64,000 nucleotides of DNA from Nocardioides turkmenicus (GCF_011045035.1 NZ_JAALAA010000002.1:248001-312000); one strand, 5' to 3'. Positions 43,445 to 52,938 are shown, counted from the stretch's first letter. Numbers and translations are program-made. The notes: a model not told the origin generated them from the sequence alone.

Positions 43445-43463
43445 ACCAAGCAAATGCTAGGTT
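43445..43463. promoter_or_regulatory. KstR2 operator upstream of the SDR-thiolase pair
   Basis: ACCAAGCAAATGCTAGGTT is almost identical to the two sites before echA20. It lies 10 bp upstream of the TAGACT -10 box of the leftward SDR gene (AGTCTA on the plus strand). Confidence 0.87.
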
Positions 43464-43504
43464 GATGGTCGCGGTGACCGGTCACGAGCGTCAGAGGCAG
43501 TGCC

Positions 43505-44392
43505 TCAGACGCAGTGCACGTCCACCCAGTAGGTGTGGTCGCCGTTCATGTGCTTCTTGACCAGCACCGGGACGGTGACCGAGCCGTTCGCGTCGGGAAG
43601 GAACGTCTGCCCGGCGTGGTGGACGTCGTCGATCTCGCAGCCGGCCTGGTCGGTCACGGTGATCTTGTGCAGGCCCGCCTCCGCGGCCTCGACGTGCGCC
43701 TCGTGGAACGCGAGGACCGCCGGGTTGTACTCGGAGTACTTCACGTTGTGCGCACCCAGCGTGTCGGTCCACTCGGCAGCCAGACCGTCGATGAACGGCC
43801 CGCCGTGCCGCGAGAACCTGGTGTCGATCTCGACGATCGCCCGGGCCCGGACCTTGAAGTTGTCGGTCTTGCTGTCGGACGGGACGAAGCCGTGCCGGTT
43901 GCCGGGCGCGGAGGAGTCGAGCGCGGCGTACGGCGTCAGCCAGACCTTGTACTCGCCACCGTTGTTGGGGGTGTCGAGGTAGGGGAACAGCTGCACGGTG
44001 ATGCCGTCGTCCTCCGCGTCGGTGCCGGTGGCGTGCGCACAGGCGCCGCTCGGGGCGACGCTGACGAAGCGGCCGCTGGCGTCGACCTCGACCCGGCGGC
44101 AGGCGACCGGATCGGTGGAGAGCAGCGTCTTGCCGGACGGGTCGGTCACCTGGAACGCGTAGATCCCGGCAGGCAGGCCGGCGGCGTCATCGGGTGCGTT
44201 GATGCCGGGACCGCCGTTGAGGTAGACGTCCTCCTTGGCGGCGTAGTGGTTGAGGTTGACCGGCGCGCCGGAGACGTCGGTCGTGAAGATCGCGCCGGAG
44301 AGCTGCAGCAAGGGCGCAGCCGAAGCCGGCATCGACCAGAGCGCCGCCGCGGCGACCCCCGCCGCGACGGCACAGACGAGCTTTCGGATCAT
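43505..44392 (-). CDS. Secreted protein of unknown function
   Basis: 295 residues with a clear signal peptide (about 1-26, ending ASA). The mature part has Ig-like or beta-rich character (IYAFQVTDPSGKTLLSTDP, EYKVWLTPYAAL, GLHKITVTDQAGCEIDD) and a few cysteines that may pair. AGGGGG precedes ATG at 44392. It stands alone with no operon partner. No family recognised. Confidence 0.78.
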   Translation of the reverse strand: MIRKLVCAVAAGVAAAALWSMPASAAPLLQLSGAIFTTDVSGAPVNLNHYAAKEDVYLNGGPGINAPDDAAGLPAGIYAFQVTDPSGKTLLSTDPVACRRVEVDASGRFVSVAPSGACAHATGTDAEDDGITVQLFPYLDTPNNGGEYKVWLTPYAALDSSAPGNRHGFVPSDSKTDNFKVRARAIVEIDTRFSRHGGPFIDGLAAEWTDTLGAHNVKYSEYNPAVLAFHEAHVEAAEAGLHKITVTDQAGCEIDDVHHAGQTFLPDANGSVTVPVLVKKHMNGDHTYWVDVHCV

Positions 44393-44607
44393 GGGTTTCC
44401 CCCTCAGATAGGTCGGACCTCGAGTCTTCGACGCGCCGCGGTAAAGGCGCCGGTCCGGCCCTCGGGTATCACCCGAACCGGGTAGGGCCCGGGATGTGTG
44501 ATGGGCCACCTTCGCACCACCCTCGGAATACCGGAGAGTCCCTCCGTATTGCCTCAGGAGTGGACCGAGGTCATCAGCCCTCGGCAGACCTGAGAGGAAC
44601 CCTTCCT

Positions 44608-45300
44608 GTGAGCGCTAGCGCCGTCGACACCTTCACGGACGTGATCCGAGCCCGTCGTTCCGCGCGGGCCTTCCTGCCCGACCCGGTGCCCGCCGACGAC
44701 ATCCGCGGTGTGCTCGAGGACGCCCAGCGCGCCCCGTCGCACAGCAACACCCAGCCGTGGGAGGTGCACGTCTTCTCCGGAGACGCCCGCGACCGCCTCA
44801 GCGAGGCGATGCTCAAGGCGTTCGAGGCCGGCCAGATGAGCCCCGACTTCACCACCACGTACGGTGCCGACGACGGCGTCCACGTCCAGCGGTCGCAGCG
44901 AGCCGGGGCCACCCTCTACGGCGCCATGGGCATCGCCCGCGACGACGCCGACGGACGCGCCAAGGCCGTCGCCGAGAACCTCCGCTTCTACGGCGCGCCC
45001 CATGTCGCCCTGCTCTTCGTGCCCGAGCTCGGCGATGTCGTACGTGCGGCCAACGACGTCGGCATGTACGCCCAGAACTTCCTGCTCTCGCTCACCGCCC
45101 GCGGCTACCACGGCGTTCCCCAGGGCATGCACGGCCTGTTCGCCGACGCCGTCCGCGACCACCTCGGCCTCCCGGCAGACCGCAAGCTGCTCTACGGCAT
45201 CTCCTTCGGCACCGCCGACCCCGAGGCCGCGGTCAACCGCGTCGAGATGGGCCGCGCGCCGCTCGACGAGCACATCGTGCTGCACGACACCTCGCTCTGA
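44608..45300 (+). CDS. Nitroreductase-family flavoprotein
   Basis: A 230-residue FMN-dependent nitroreductase. The FMN-binding N-terminal stretch is RARRSARAFLPDPVPADDI, followed by RAPSHSNTQPWEVHV, and the later FMN region is GISFGTADPEAAVNR. It would reduce nitro groups or quinones with NAD(P)H. GTG at 44608 follows AGAGGA. A 71-bp palindromic element begins 11 bp after its stop. Confidence 0.88.
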   Translation: MSASAVDTFTDVIRARRSARAFLPDPVPADDIRGVLEDAQRAPSHSNTQPWEVHVFSGDARDRLSEAMLKAFEAGQMSPDFTTTYGADDGVHVQRSQRAGATLYGAMGIARDDADGRAKAVAENLRFYGAPHVALLFVPELGDVVRAANDVGMYAQNFLLSLTARGYHGVPQGMHGLFADAVRDHLGLPADRKLLYGISFGTADPEAAVNRVEMGRAPLDEHIVLHDTSL

Positions 45301-45310
45301 CCTGCCGCGC

Positions 45311-45381
45311 TGTAACACGTCGTTCGTGGGACTTCTCGCCCTGTCGGAACGATCGGATGGTTCTACGAACGACGTGTTACA
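45311..45381. repeat. 71-bp palindromic element, copy 3, carrying the stop codon of the next gene
   Basis: The same 17-bp perfect arms enclose a 37-bp core with GGGACTTCTCGCCCT and CGGATGGT. It lies between the convergent nitroreductase and YhgE/Pip genes. The TAA of the leftward gene (complement of 45377-45379) is part of the right arm, so the last codons of that protein are repeat-derived. Confidence 0.93.
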
Positions 45382-47473
45382 CGCCCGAGGCCGCCGCCCC
45401 GCGGATCTCCGCCACCGACATACGCTGCGCCCGGCCCGCCGCGAAGAGGCTGACCGCGACCGCGAGCAGGAGCCAGAGGACCAGTCCGCCGACGGACGCG
45501 CCGACCGCGGTACCGCTCTGCGCGACCACGACTCCGTGCAGCGCCTCGGCGGCGAGCGGGACCGGCAGGATGCCGGCGAGCGCACCGAACGGCGCGGACG
45601 CGGCGGCGACCGGCAGCAGCCCGCCGAGGGAGACCAGCTGCAGGGCGAGGAAGGCGAGCGAGATCAGCCAGCCGCGACGCTGGCCGGCGAGAGCGACGAC
45701 GGCCTGGTGGACCGCGACGAACACGGCCGCGGCCAGCACCGCGACGCCGAGTGCCGCGAACGGCTCCGCGAGATCCGCCCCGAGCAGCCGGGCGGCCCCC
45801 ACGAGGAGCACCGCCTGCACCAGCCCGACGACCACGGCCGGCCACAGACCGGCGAACGTGAGCCGGCGCGCGGTGAGGGCCTCACGCAGCCGCCCGGCGG
45901 GGAAGGCCGGGCGGAGCAGGTAGACCGCGAGGGCACCGAGCCACAGGGCCAGCGCGATCACCGCCGGCGCCAACCGGGTCGCCCCCGAGATGGACGGCCC
46001 GGAGGCGACCGAGACCCGCACCGGGTCGGCGACGACCTCCGCCTGCTTCTCACCGGGGACCGCGATCTGCGAGGCCCCGTCGTCGAGCCCCGAAGCCAGC
46101 GACGAAGCACCCTCGGTCAGCGACGAGGTCCCGGCGGAGAGATCGTCGGCGCCCGAGGCCAGCGAGGCCGAACCGTCCTCCAGCTGCTTGGTCCCGGACG
46201 CGAGCTGGTCAGCGCCGGAGGCCAGCTCGGTCGCGCCGGCGTTCGCCTCCCCGACCCCGGCGGAGAGCTCGCGCGCTCCGGCGGCGACCCGCGCGTTGGC
46301 GGAGGCGAGTTGCGACGCGCCGGAGGCGACCTTCCCGGCACCGTCCGCCGCCGACGCGATCCCGCCGGTCAGCTCGGGAGCCGCGTGCGACAGGGCCGAC
46401 GCGCCGGAGGCCACCTGAGAGGCCCCCGAGGCGAGCTGGTCGGCCTGCGCGCCACCCGGGCCGACCGCGGTGGCGGTGGCGCCGCACAGCTGCGGCTTGG
46501 AGGCCGCGAGCAGCGGGTCGCTCGCGCACGCCTGGGCCCAGCCCTTGGCGAGCTGGGTGTAGCCGTCCACGCCTTCCGACACCTGCGACGCCCCGCTGGC
46601 GAGCGAGGCTGTCTGTGACGGCAGCGCGGCGGTCGAGCGCTTCAGCCGGTCGAGGCCGCCGCTGAGCTGGTCGGCACCGTCCGACAACGACGAGGCACCG
46701 CGAGATGCCTTGCCCGCGCCCGCGGCCAGCGTGCCCGCACCCGACTCCAGCCGCGCGGTACCGCCGGCGAGCGTGTCGAGCCCGCCTGCGACCTGCGAGG
46801 CGCCGTCCGCGGCGCCGGCGGCACCGGAGCTGAGCGCGTGCGCACCGTCGGCGACCTTGACTGCGCCCGAGTCGGCGGCAGCGGTGCCGTCGGCGAGCTG
46901 GTCAGCACCGTCGGCGGCCGAGGTCAGGCTGGACTTGAGCTTCCCGGTCTGGTCCCGCACCCCGTCGAGGTAGGTCGTGGTGACCGTACGTCCCAGGGTC
47001 GACGCCGACTGCCGCGCCACCTGCCGGGCGATCTCCGCGGTCACCTCGCTGGACGCGTCGGACGCCTCCACACGCACCTGCCCGGCACTCGGGTCGCTCC
47101 CCTGCACGCCGGACAGCGTCTTGGACAGGTCCTCGGGGATCGTGATGACCGCCGCGTACGTCCCGTCCGCGTAGCCCGAGCGCGCGTCCTCCTCGTCGGT
47201 GAGCTCCCAGCCGAGCGTCGGACCGGACGAGCCGGAGCCCGAGGAGGAGACGAGGTCCGCGGCCAGAGCCCGGCCCGCGTACACGGTCTTCTTGTCCTTC
47301 CCGCTCCCCGTCGTCACCGGCTTGTCGAGGTTGACCACGGCTGCCGGGACCTTGTCGAGGTTCTCGGTGCGGTCGCTGAGTGCGACGATCGCGAGCGCCG
47401 TCACGACGACGGGCAGCAGGATCGCGGCGGCCACCAGGCGGCGGCCACCCCACCATGATTTCGTACGTGTCAT
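45377..47473 (-). CDS. YhgE/Pip-family membrane protein (ABC-2 type permease-like)
   Basis: 698 residues: one N-terminal helix (about 13-33), a long outside region of about 470 residues, and about six C-terminal helices (about 500-690). The outside part from about 185 to 480 is full of heptad-like L-A-x-G-A repeats (ADGADQLADGT, ASGASQVASGAS) typical of YhgE/Pip proteins and probably forms a long coiled stalk. It overlaps the upstream MMPL gene by 4 nt (ATGA), so the two likely work as one export system. The 3' end lies inside a palindromic repeat. Confidence 0.88.
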   Translation of the reverse strand: MTRTKSWWGGRRLVAAAILLPVVVTALAIVALSDRTENLDKVPAAVVNLDKPVTTGSGKDKKTVYAGRALAADLVSSSGSGSSGPTLGWELTDEEDARSGYADGTYAAVITIPEDLSKTLSGVQGSDPSAGQVRVEASDASSEVTAEIARQVARQSASTLGRTVTTTYLDGVRDQTGKLKSSLTSAADGADQLADGTAAADSGAVKVADGAHALSSGAAGAADGASQVAGGLDTLAGGTARLESGAGTLAAGAGKASRGASSLSDGADQLSGGLDRLKRSTAALPSQTASLASGASQVSEGVDGYTQLAKGWAQACASDPLLAASKPQLCGATATAVGPGGAQADQLASGASQVASGASALSHAAPELTGGIASAADGAGKVASGASQLASANARVAAGARELSAGVGEANAGATELASGADQLASGTKQLEDGSASLASGADDLSAGTSSLTEGASSLASGLDDGASQIAVPGEKQAEVVADPVRVSVASGPSISGATRLAPAVIALALWLGALAVYLLRPAFPAGRLREALTARRLTFAGLWPAVVVGLVQAVLLVGAARLLGADLAEPFAALGVAVLAAAVFVAVHQAVVALAGQRRGWLISLAFLALQLVSLGGLLPVAAASAPFGALAGILPVPLAAEALHGVVVAQSGTAVGASVGGLVLWLLLAVAVSLFAAGRAQRMSVAEIRGAAASGV

Positions 47474-50169
47474 CGGACTGTCTCCAGGTCAGCGGCCGAG
47501 GCCGCGGTGTCGGTGAGCGCGGGTTCGGGTGAGGTCCGGGCAGGCTCGGCACAGGCGAGCGCGTCCGCGACCTGAGGTACGGCGGGCAGCGACGGCATCC
47601 CGAGCAGCACCGTCGTCCCCCGCGAGGTCAGCGCGGACAGGGCCGCGAGCTGACCGGGATCGAGCGAGGTCGGACTGTCGATGGCGACCAGGGCGGGCAC
47701 ACGCCGAGCTCCCACGAGCCGGAGCGCCTCGGCGACGTCGTCGACGAGCGCGGCCCGGGCCCGCACCGCTCCCGCCTCCTCCGGCAGCAGCCGGTCGAGC
47801 ACCACCAGCTGCCCGGAGAACCCGAGCCGCCCGGTGATCGCGGCCAGCGCAGCGGATCGCGCGACGGGGTCGGATCCGTGGATGATCCCGAGCCCGGCCG
47901 GGCGGAGCTCCATCGAGAGCGGCCCGAGGGCCCCCAGGACCTCGACCTCACGCGCCCGCACGGCGAGCTCACCGTGAGCAGCGACGTAGTCGGCGTGCTC
48001 GAGGTGGTGCACGAGCGCCTCGCCCTCGATGTCGAGGACGGGCAGCCGCCGGTCCAGCCAGCGCGGCAGCCACCAGGCGCCCCGCCCGAGCAGCGCGAGC
48101 ACGGCCGGCACCAGCGTCATCCGCACCAGGAACGCGTCGACGAGCACCCCCACGGTCAGCCCCAGCGCCATCGGCTTCACGATGGGGTCGCCGTTGGGGA
48201 CGAAGGCCGCGAAGACTCCGATCATGATGATGGCCGCCGCGGTGACGACGCGGGCGCTGGCGGCGAACCCGGTGTCCACCGAACGCCGCGCGTCTCCGGT
48301 GTGGACGAAGTCCTCCCGCATCCGCGAGACCAGGAAGACCTCGTAGTCCATCGCGAGCCCGAAGAGCACCCCCATCAGGATGATCGGGAAGAACGCGATC
48401 ACCGGCCCGACCTTCGCGACGTTCAGCAGGTCGGCGCCCCAGCCCCACTCGAAGACCGCAGCGACCACGCCGAACGAGGCCGCCACCGACAGCACATAGC
48501 CCAGCGTCGCCTTCAGCGGGACCGCGATCGAGCGGAACACGACGGTCAGCAGGATCAGCGACAGCCCGACGACGACGGCCCCGAACGGCAGGATCGCGCC
48601 GGACAGGCGAGCACTGACGTCGATCGCCACCGCGGTCTGACCGGTGACCATGACGTCCTCGATCCCGAACCGCTTCTCCAGATCACCCGAGTCGGCACGG
48701 ATCTCCTTGACCAGCGACGCGGTCTCCGGGTCGCTCTTCTCGGTGTCCGGGTAGATCACCACGAGCCCGAGGTCGGCGGTCCGGTTCGGCGTCGCCAGGG
48801 CGACCTTCTGCACGCCGTCGTAGCCGCCCAGCGCCTTGCCCAGCGAGTCCATCACCCCGATCGGGTCGGTGGTGTCGATGATGTCCGCGGTCACGAACAG
48901 CGGTGCGTTGTAGCCGGGCCCGAAGTCGCGACTGATCAGGTCGTACGTCTCCCGCGGCGCGGTCCCCGGCTCCGCGCTCCCGTTGTCGTTGAGCCCCAGG
49001 GCCAGGTCGCGAGCCGGGATCGCCAGGACGGCGATGACCAGCAGCGAGACCACGACGGTGAGCACCGGCACCTTGGTCACCAGCCGCACCCAGCGCGCCC
49101 CGAGAGTGATGGCGTGAGGCCGCCCCTCCGCGGCAGCCTCACGCCGGTGGGCCCGAGACCCAGGCTTCGGACGAAGACGCTCACCCGCGATCGCGAGGAG
49201 CGCCGGCACCGCGGTGAGCGCGACGAGCACGGCGACCAGGACCGCCGAGGCCGCTGCGTACCCCATGACCGCGAGGAACGGGATGCCCGCGACCACCAGG
49301 CCGCAGAGGGCGATGATGACCGTGACGCCCGCGAAGATGACCGCGCTTCCCGCGGTCGCGACCGCCCGAGCGATCGACTCCTCCACCTCCAGGCCGTGAG
49401 CGAGCTGGCTGCGGTGCCGGGCGATCACGAACAGCGCGTAGTCGATCCCAACCGCGAGCCCGATCATCAGTGCGAGGGTCGGGGTGGTGGCCGAGATCGT
49501 GGTGGCCGCGGCGACCGAGAAGATCCCCGCCATCGCGATCGCGACCCCGAGCAGGGCGGTGAGGATCGGCAGGCCGGCGGCCAGCAGCGACCCGAACGTG
49601 ATCGCCAGGACCAGCAGCGCGATGAGGATCCCGATCCCCTCGGTCGCGCTGACGTGCACCCCGGTGACCGAGTACGCATCCCCGCCGACGTGGAGCTCCA
49701 GCGAAGATCCAGGCGGGAGCTCGGCAGCCTTCTCCAGGTCCGACGTGACGCCCTCGGGGAGCTCGTCGAGGCCGAGGTCGAACTGCACCGTCGCCAGCGC
49801 GTCCCGACCGTTGTCGCTGACGGTCCTGCTCTCCTTCGCGAGAGGGTCGGTGACGGTCGCGACGTGGTCGACCTTCTCGACCGCGTCGAGCACCGCCCGC
49901 ACCTCCTTGCGATGGTCCTCGATCTTCTCGCCCTCGGGAGCGACGAAGACGAGCTGGGCCGAGGTCCCGGAGACCTCCGGGAAGCGCTGGGTGAGCGCGT
50001 CCAGGCCCTGCTGGGACTCGGTGCCCGGGATCGTGAAGTCGTTCTGCAGCTTGCCGCCGAGCGAGACGGTCAGCGCACCCAGCAGCACGGCCAGCAGCAG
50101 GCACCGCGCCAGCACGGTCTTGGCACGGCGCGCGACCAGCCGGCCGAGTCGGTAGAGGTAGGAGGACAC
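47470..50169 (-). CDS. MMPL/RND transporter with C-terminal degenerate ABC-ATPase-like domain
   Basis: 899 residues. Two MMPL halves carry 11-12 helices with the proton-relay style motifs GIDYALFVIARHR and GLAMDYEVFLVSRMRE. Such proteins export lipids or hydrophobic compounds. After about residue 715 comes an extra soluble segment of about 180 residues resembling an ABC ATPase without a functional Walker A (IIHGSDPVARSAALAAITGRL where GxxGxGKS/T is expected) and with a Walker B-like PALVAIDSPTSLDP. GTG start; a TetR operator overlaps its promoter. Translationally coupled to the YhgE gene. Confidence 0.88.
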   Translation of the reverse strand: MSSYLYRLGRLVARRAKTVLARCLLLAVLLGALTVSLGGKLQNDFTIPGTESQQGLDALTQRFPEVSGTSAQLVFVAPEGEKIEDHRKEVRAVLDAVEKVDHVATVTDPLAKESRTVSDNGRDALATVQFDLGLDELPEGVTSDLEKAAELPPGSSLELHVGGDAYSVTGVHVSATEGIGILIALLVLAITFGSLLAAGLPILTALLGVAIAMAGIFSVAAATTISATTPTLALMIGLAVGIDYALFVIARHRSQLAHGLEVEESIARAVATAGSAVIFAGVTVIIALCGLVVAGIPFLAVMGYAAASAVLVAVLVALTAVPALLAIAGERLRPKPGSRAHRREAAAEGRPHAITLGARWVRLVTKVPVLTVVVSLLVIAVLAIPARDLALGLNDNGSAEPGTAPRETYDLISRDFGPGYNAPLFVTADIIDTTDPIGVMDSLGKALGGYDGVQKVALATPNRTADLGLVVIYPDTEKSDPETASLVKEIRADSGDLEKRFGIEDVMVTGQTAVAIDVSARLSGAILPFGAVVVGLSLILLTVVFRSIAVPLKATLGYVLSVAASFGVVAAVFEWGWGADLLNVAKVGPVIAFFPIILMGVLFGLAMDYEVFLVSRMREDFVHTGDARRSVDTGFAASARVVTAAAIIMIGVFAAFVPNGDPIVKPMALGLTVGVLVDAFLVRMTLVPAVLALLGRGAWWLPRWLDRRLPVLDIEGEALVHHLEHADYVAAHGELAVRAREVEVLGALGPLSMELRPAGLGIIHGSDPVARSAALAAITGRLGFSGQLVVLDRLLPEEAGAVRARAALVDDVAEALRLVGARRVPALVAIDSPTSLDPGQLAALSALTSRGTTVLLGMPSLPAVPQVADALACAEPARTSPEPALTDTAASAADLETVR

Positions 50170-50171
50170 AG

Positions 50172-50206
50172 TTCAATACATTAACGCATTGAATACAGAA
50201 ATGTAT
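50172..50206. promoter_or_regulatory. Operators and promoters of the MMPL/tetR divergent region
   Basis: A 22-bp imperfect palindrome at 50172-50193 (TTCAAT at one end, ATTGAA at the other, 18 of 22 positions symmetric) begins 3 bp upstream of the MMPL start codon. A second palindrome, ATACA-N4-TGTAT, follows at 50193-50206. The region is far richer in A/T than its surroundings, and both are plausible TetR binding sites. Confidence 0.75.
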
Positions 50207-50231
50207 CGTTGGCATATGTGAGGATGACTAC

Positions 50232-50852
50232 ATGACCGAGGTGAAGGCCCCCCGACGACGTACGAACACCCGCGCGCGACTGCTGGCCGCCGCCGTCGAC
50301 GTCTTCGTCGAGCGCGGCGCGCGCCGGGTCACCGTCGACGACCTGGTCAGCGCCGCCGGCTACACACGTGGCGCCTTCTACTCCAACTTCAACACCGTCG
50401 ACGAGGTGCTTCTCGAGGCGTTCAAGGAGGAGTCCGAGCGGCTGATCGAGGCCGTACGCACCGCCCTCGACGAGCACGACGAGACCGATTCGAGCGGATC
50501 GCTGATCAAGGCGGCCTTCGACGCGGTCGGCCCCATGCAGGACCGCTGGTACGTCCTGCAGAGCGAGGTGGTGCTGCAGAGCCTGCGCGACCCCGATGCG
50601 CGAGAGATCAGCTCCGCGACCTTCACGGCCCTCAGCGAGCAGCTCGTCGAGCTGGTCGAGCTGGCTCTGGACCGCCTCGACTGCACCTCCACGATGCCGA
50701 CCGATCTCCTCGCCCAGACGATGATGGGCGTGTTCCTGCACAGCCTCACGATGCGTACGATCCGGCCCGACGACCCCCGAGCAGATCGGCTGCTCGACGA
50801 CGCGCTCCCCCAGCTCCTCGACAGCCTGTCCGTCCCGAAGGCCTCCGCCTAG
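50232..50852 (+). CDS. TetR-family repressor of the MMPL-YhgE operon
   Basis: 206 residues. The HTH at about 35-55 (VDDLVSAAGYTRGAFYSNF) is typical and the C-terminal part is all-helical. It is divergent from the MMPL gene, with two palindromes in the 62-bp gap, so it probably represses the export operon and itself. Its stop overlaps that of the convergent gene at 50849 by 4 bp. Confidence 0.9.
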   Translation: MTEVKAPRRRTNTRARLLAAAVDVFVERGARRVTVDDLVSAAGYTRGAFYSNFNTVDEVLLEAFKEESERLIEAVRTALDEHDETDSSGSLIKAAFDAVGPMQDRWYVLQSEVVLQSLRDPDAREISSATFTALSEQLVELVELALDRLDCTSTMPTDLLAQTMMGVFLHSLTMRTIRPDDPRADRLLDDALPQLLDSLSVPKASA

Positions 50853-51328
50853 GCCGGCTGGTTCGCACGACCCCTGGCGCGGCTCGCGATCGACGCGACC
50901 ACGGCCACGACCACACCCGATCCGAGACCGATCATCATGGCGACACCGCAGGTGTAGCCGCGCGCGGCGAGGTCGTACCACTCCGGTCCGAACCGTTCGG
51001 CGAACTCGAACGCGGCCGCCGGCGGCCGGTATCCCCACGACCGACCGACGCCCCACAGCGCCTGGTGGATCGCGACGAGCGTCAGACCGTAGAGCGCCCC
51101 CACGACGACGAAGTCGGCGAAGGGCCGCCGGCTCCGGCGGACGAGCGCGACCGCGAGCCAGACCACGAACGGCGCAAGCGCGAGGACGTAGTAAGCGAGC
51201 CCGCTGTTCGGCGGCACGACCCCCAGATCGGCGAGCACCGTACGCGGCACCCCGATCGCGACCAGCGTCAGCACCAGACCCAGCGACATGTCGGTCGCGG
51301 GGAATCGGCGTGCAAGGACTGTGTTCAT
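50849..51328 (-). CDS. Small integral membrane protein, unknown
   Basis: 159 residues with about four helices (about 14-33, 44-62, 72-92 and 130-150). GAGGAG precedes ATG at 51328. Two conserved-looking loops carry Trp/Gly residues (QALWGVGRSWGYRPP). No family recognised; convergent with the tetR gene. Confidence 0.75.
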   Translation of the reverse strand: MNTVLARRFPATDMSLGLVLTLVAIGVPRTVLADLGVVPPNSGLAYYVLALAPFVVWLAVALVRRSRRPFADFVVVGALYGLTLVAIHQALWGVGRSWGYRPPAAAFEFAERFGPEWYDLAARGYTCGVAMMIGLGSGVVVAVVASIASRARGRANQPA

Positions 51329-51490
51329 GGCGTGCTCCTCGTGGCTTCGTCTCCAGCCGGTCCGCCTCGGACCGCTGTTCCTCAGCCTCCCGCCGTCAGC
51401 CGACCAGTGCGTCCGCCCGCACGCGGGACCGGCGTACGCCACCGAGCGCAGACCGCGTGCGCAGACGCGCGCAGCGCCGGCGGGGCCGAC

Positions 51491-52846
51491 CTAGCAGCAG
51501 ACGACTCGCTCCACCTTGAACAGGCTGTCCTCCTGGCGCTGCATGTTGACGTAGCCCTGGTCCACCCAGACCACCCGGAAGAGCCCGTCACCGAGGTCCT
51601 CGACCCGGCGCTCGCCGCCGGCGTCGAGGTCCTCGAGGATGTGGAAGTAGAAGCCGTCCCCGCCGTTGGCGTCGTCGGTGCAGTCCCACGAGGCCGGGTC
51701 GTCGAGGTCCGGCATGTAGAGGCCGGCAGCCTCGCAGTCACCCGCCTGGAGCGCCTCGACGAACCGGACCGCCGCCGTCTCCGCGCCGCTGACCGGCTGC
51801 CCCGCGGCCGTCTCGCCACCGTTGGCAGGCTCCTCGACCGGTCCTCCGCGCGACACGAACCAGGTCGCGGCGCCGCCCAGCACGAGGGCGATGGCGACGG
51901 CGGCCGCGACGAGAACCGCATTTCGCCGACGGCGCGACGGCCGCGGCTGGGGCGGCGGCGGAGGCATGGGAGTCGACGGCGCCGGGCCCGGCGCACGGAG
52001 CATGGTCGGGGCGTCCGAAGGCGGCGGTACGGCGACCGCCCGACCCTCCGTCGCGGCGGTGAGCGCGGCGGCGAAGCTCCCCGCGTCCGGCCAACGGTCC
52101 TCCGCCCTCGGCTCGAGGGCGCGCATGATCACCGCGGACACCGTCGCCGGCACCGGTGAGACCGTGCCGAGGTCGGGGACCCGGGACACGACCGTCAACG
52201 CCGGCGCCGGCGAGCGCCCCGCGAACATCGCCCAGGCGACCGCACCCAGGCTGCGTACGTCGGCACGATGGTCGATCGGCAGCGACTCGTCGAACTGCTC
52301 GGGCGCCATGTAGGCAGGCGTCCCGATCTGCCTGGTCACCTCGGTGTGCTGGTCGAGCGCACGGGCCACGCCGAGGTCGGCGACCATCGCCCGCAGCCGG
52401 CCGTCGGACCCACCGGCGAGCAGGATGTTGGCCGGTTTCACGTCGCGGTGGATGACCGAACGCACGTGGAGCGCGTCGAGACCGGCCGCGGCCTGCGTCA
52501 CCAGATCGGCCACCAGCTCCGGCGGCATCCCTTGCGGGTGCTGGGCGATCAGCTCCGCGACGCTGCCCGCGTCGGCGTACGCCATCACGAAGTAGGGCGC
52601 ACCCGCCGGCGTCTCGCCGATGTCGTGGACCGAGACGACGTGCGGCGAGTCGACCGACCGCAGGAAGCGCGCCTCCTGCAGGAACCGCTCCCGGATGTCA
52701 GCCGCCTGCGTCCACTGGGCACTGAGCACCTTCACCGCAACGGGCGAGTCGAGAGCCGGGTCGTGGTAGAGCCACACCTCGGCGAAACCGCCGGAACCGA
52801 GAGGCTTGACCTGGCGCAGGCGCCAGAGGGTCTGGGGAAGGGTCAC
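51491..52846 (-). CDS. Membrane Ser/Thr protein kinase (Hanks type)
   Basis: 451 residues. The kinase domain (about 10-270) shows the glycine loop GSGGFAEV, Lys39, HRDVKPANIL (Asp135, Asn140), ADLG in place of DFG (Asp157) and GTPAYMAPEQ. A Pro-rich linker, one helix at about 310-331 and an outside domain of about 115 residues follow. The outside domain is Cys-containing (GDCEAAG, WDC, final VVCC) and resembles NTF2/DUF-type sensor domains. Several core residues differ from PknB but the catalytic set is complete. GTG start lies 6 nt after CATAAT. Confidence 0.92.
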   Translation of the reverse strand: MTLPQTLWRLRQVKPLGSGGFAEVWLYHDPALDSPVAVKVLSAQWTQAADIRERFLQEARFLRSVDSPHVVSVHDIGETPAGAPYFVMAYADAGSVAELIAQHPQGMPPELVADLVTQAAAGLDALHVRSVIHRDVKPANILLAGGSDGRLRAMVADLGVARALDQHTEVTRQIGTPAYMAPEQFDESLPIDHRADVRSLGAVAWAMFAGRSPAPALTVVSRVPDLGTVSPVPATVSAVIMRALEPRAEDRWPDAGSFAAALTAATEGRAVAVPPPSDAPTMLRAPGPAPSTPMPPPPPQPRPSRRRRNAVLVAAAVAIALVLGGAATWFVSRGGPVEEPANGGETAAGQPVSGAETAAVRFVEALQAGDCEAAGLYMPDLDDPASWDCTDDANGGDGFYFHILEDLDAGGERRVEDLGDGLFRVVWVDQGYVNMQRQEDSLFKVERVVCC

Positions 52847-52938
52847 CGGGACATTATGGGGCCGGGCGTCGCCCTCAGCGCGCGATCCGCCCTACAAACC
52901 GTTGGACCCAGCGCCGCTCGCGCCGAGATCATGGCCCC

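Noticed and set aside
20259..45381. The three 71-bp repeats as a CRISPR-like array or phage att sites
   Set aside because: The copies are 9 and 16 kb apart, there are no spacers or cas genes, and no integrase is nearby; only a dispersed repeat is supported.
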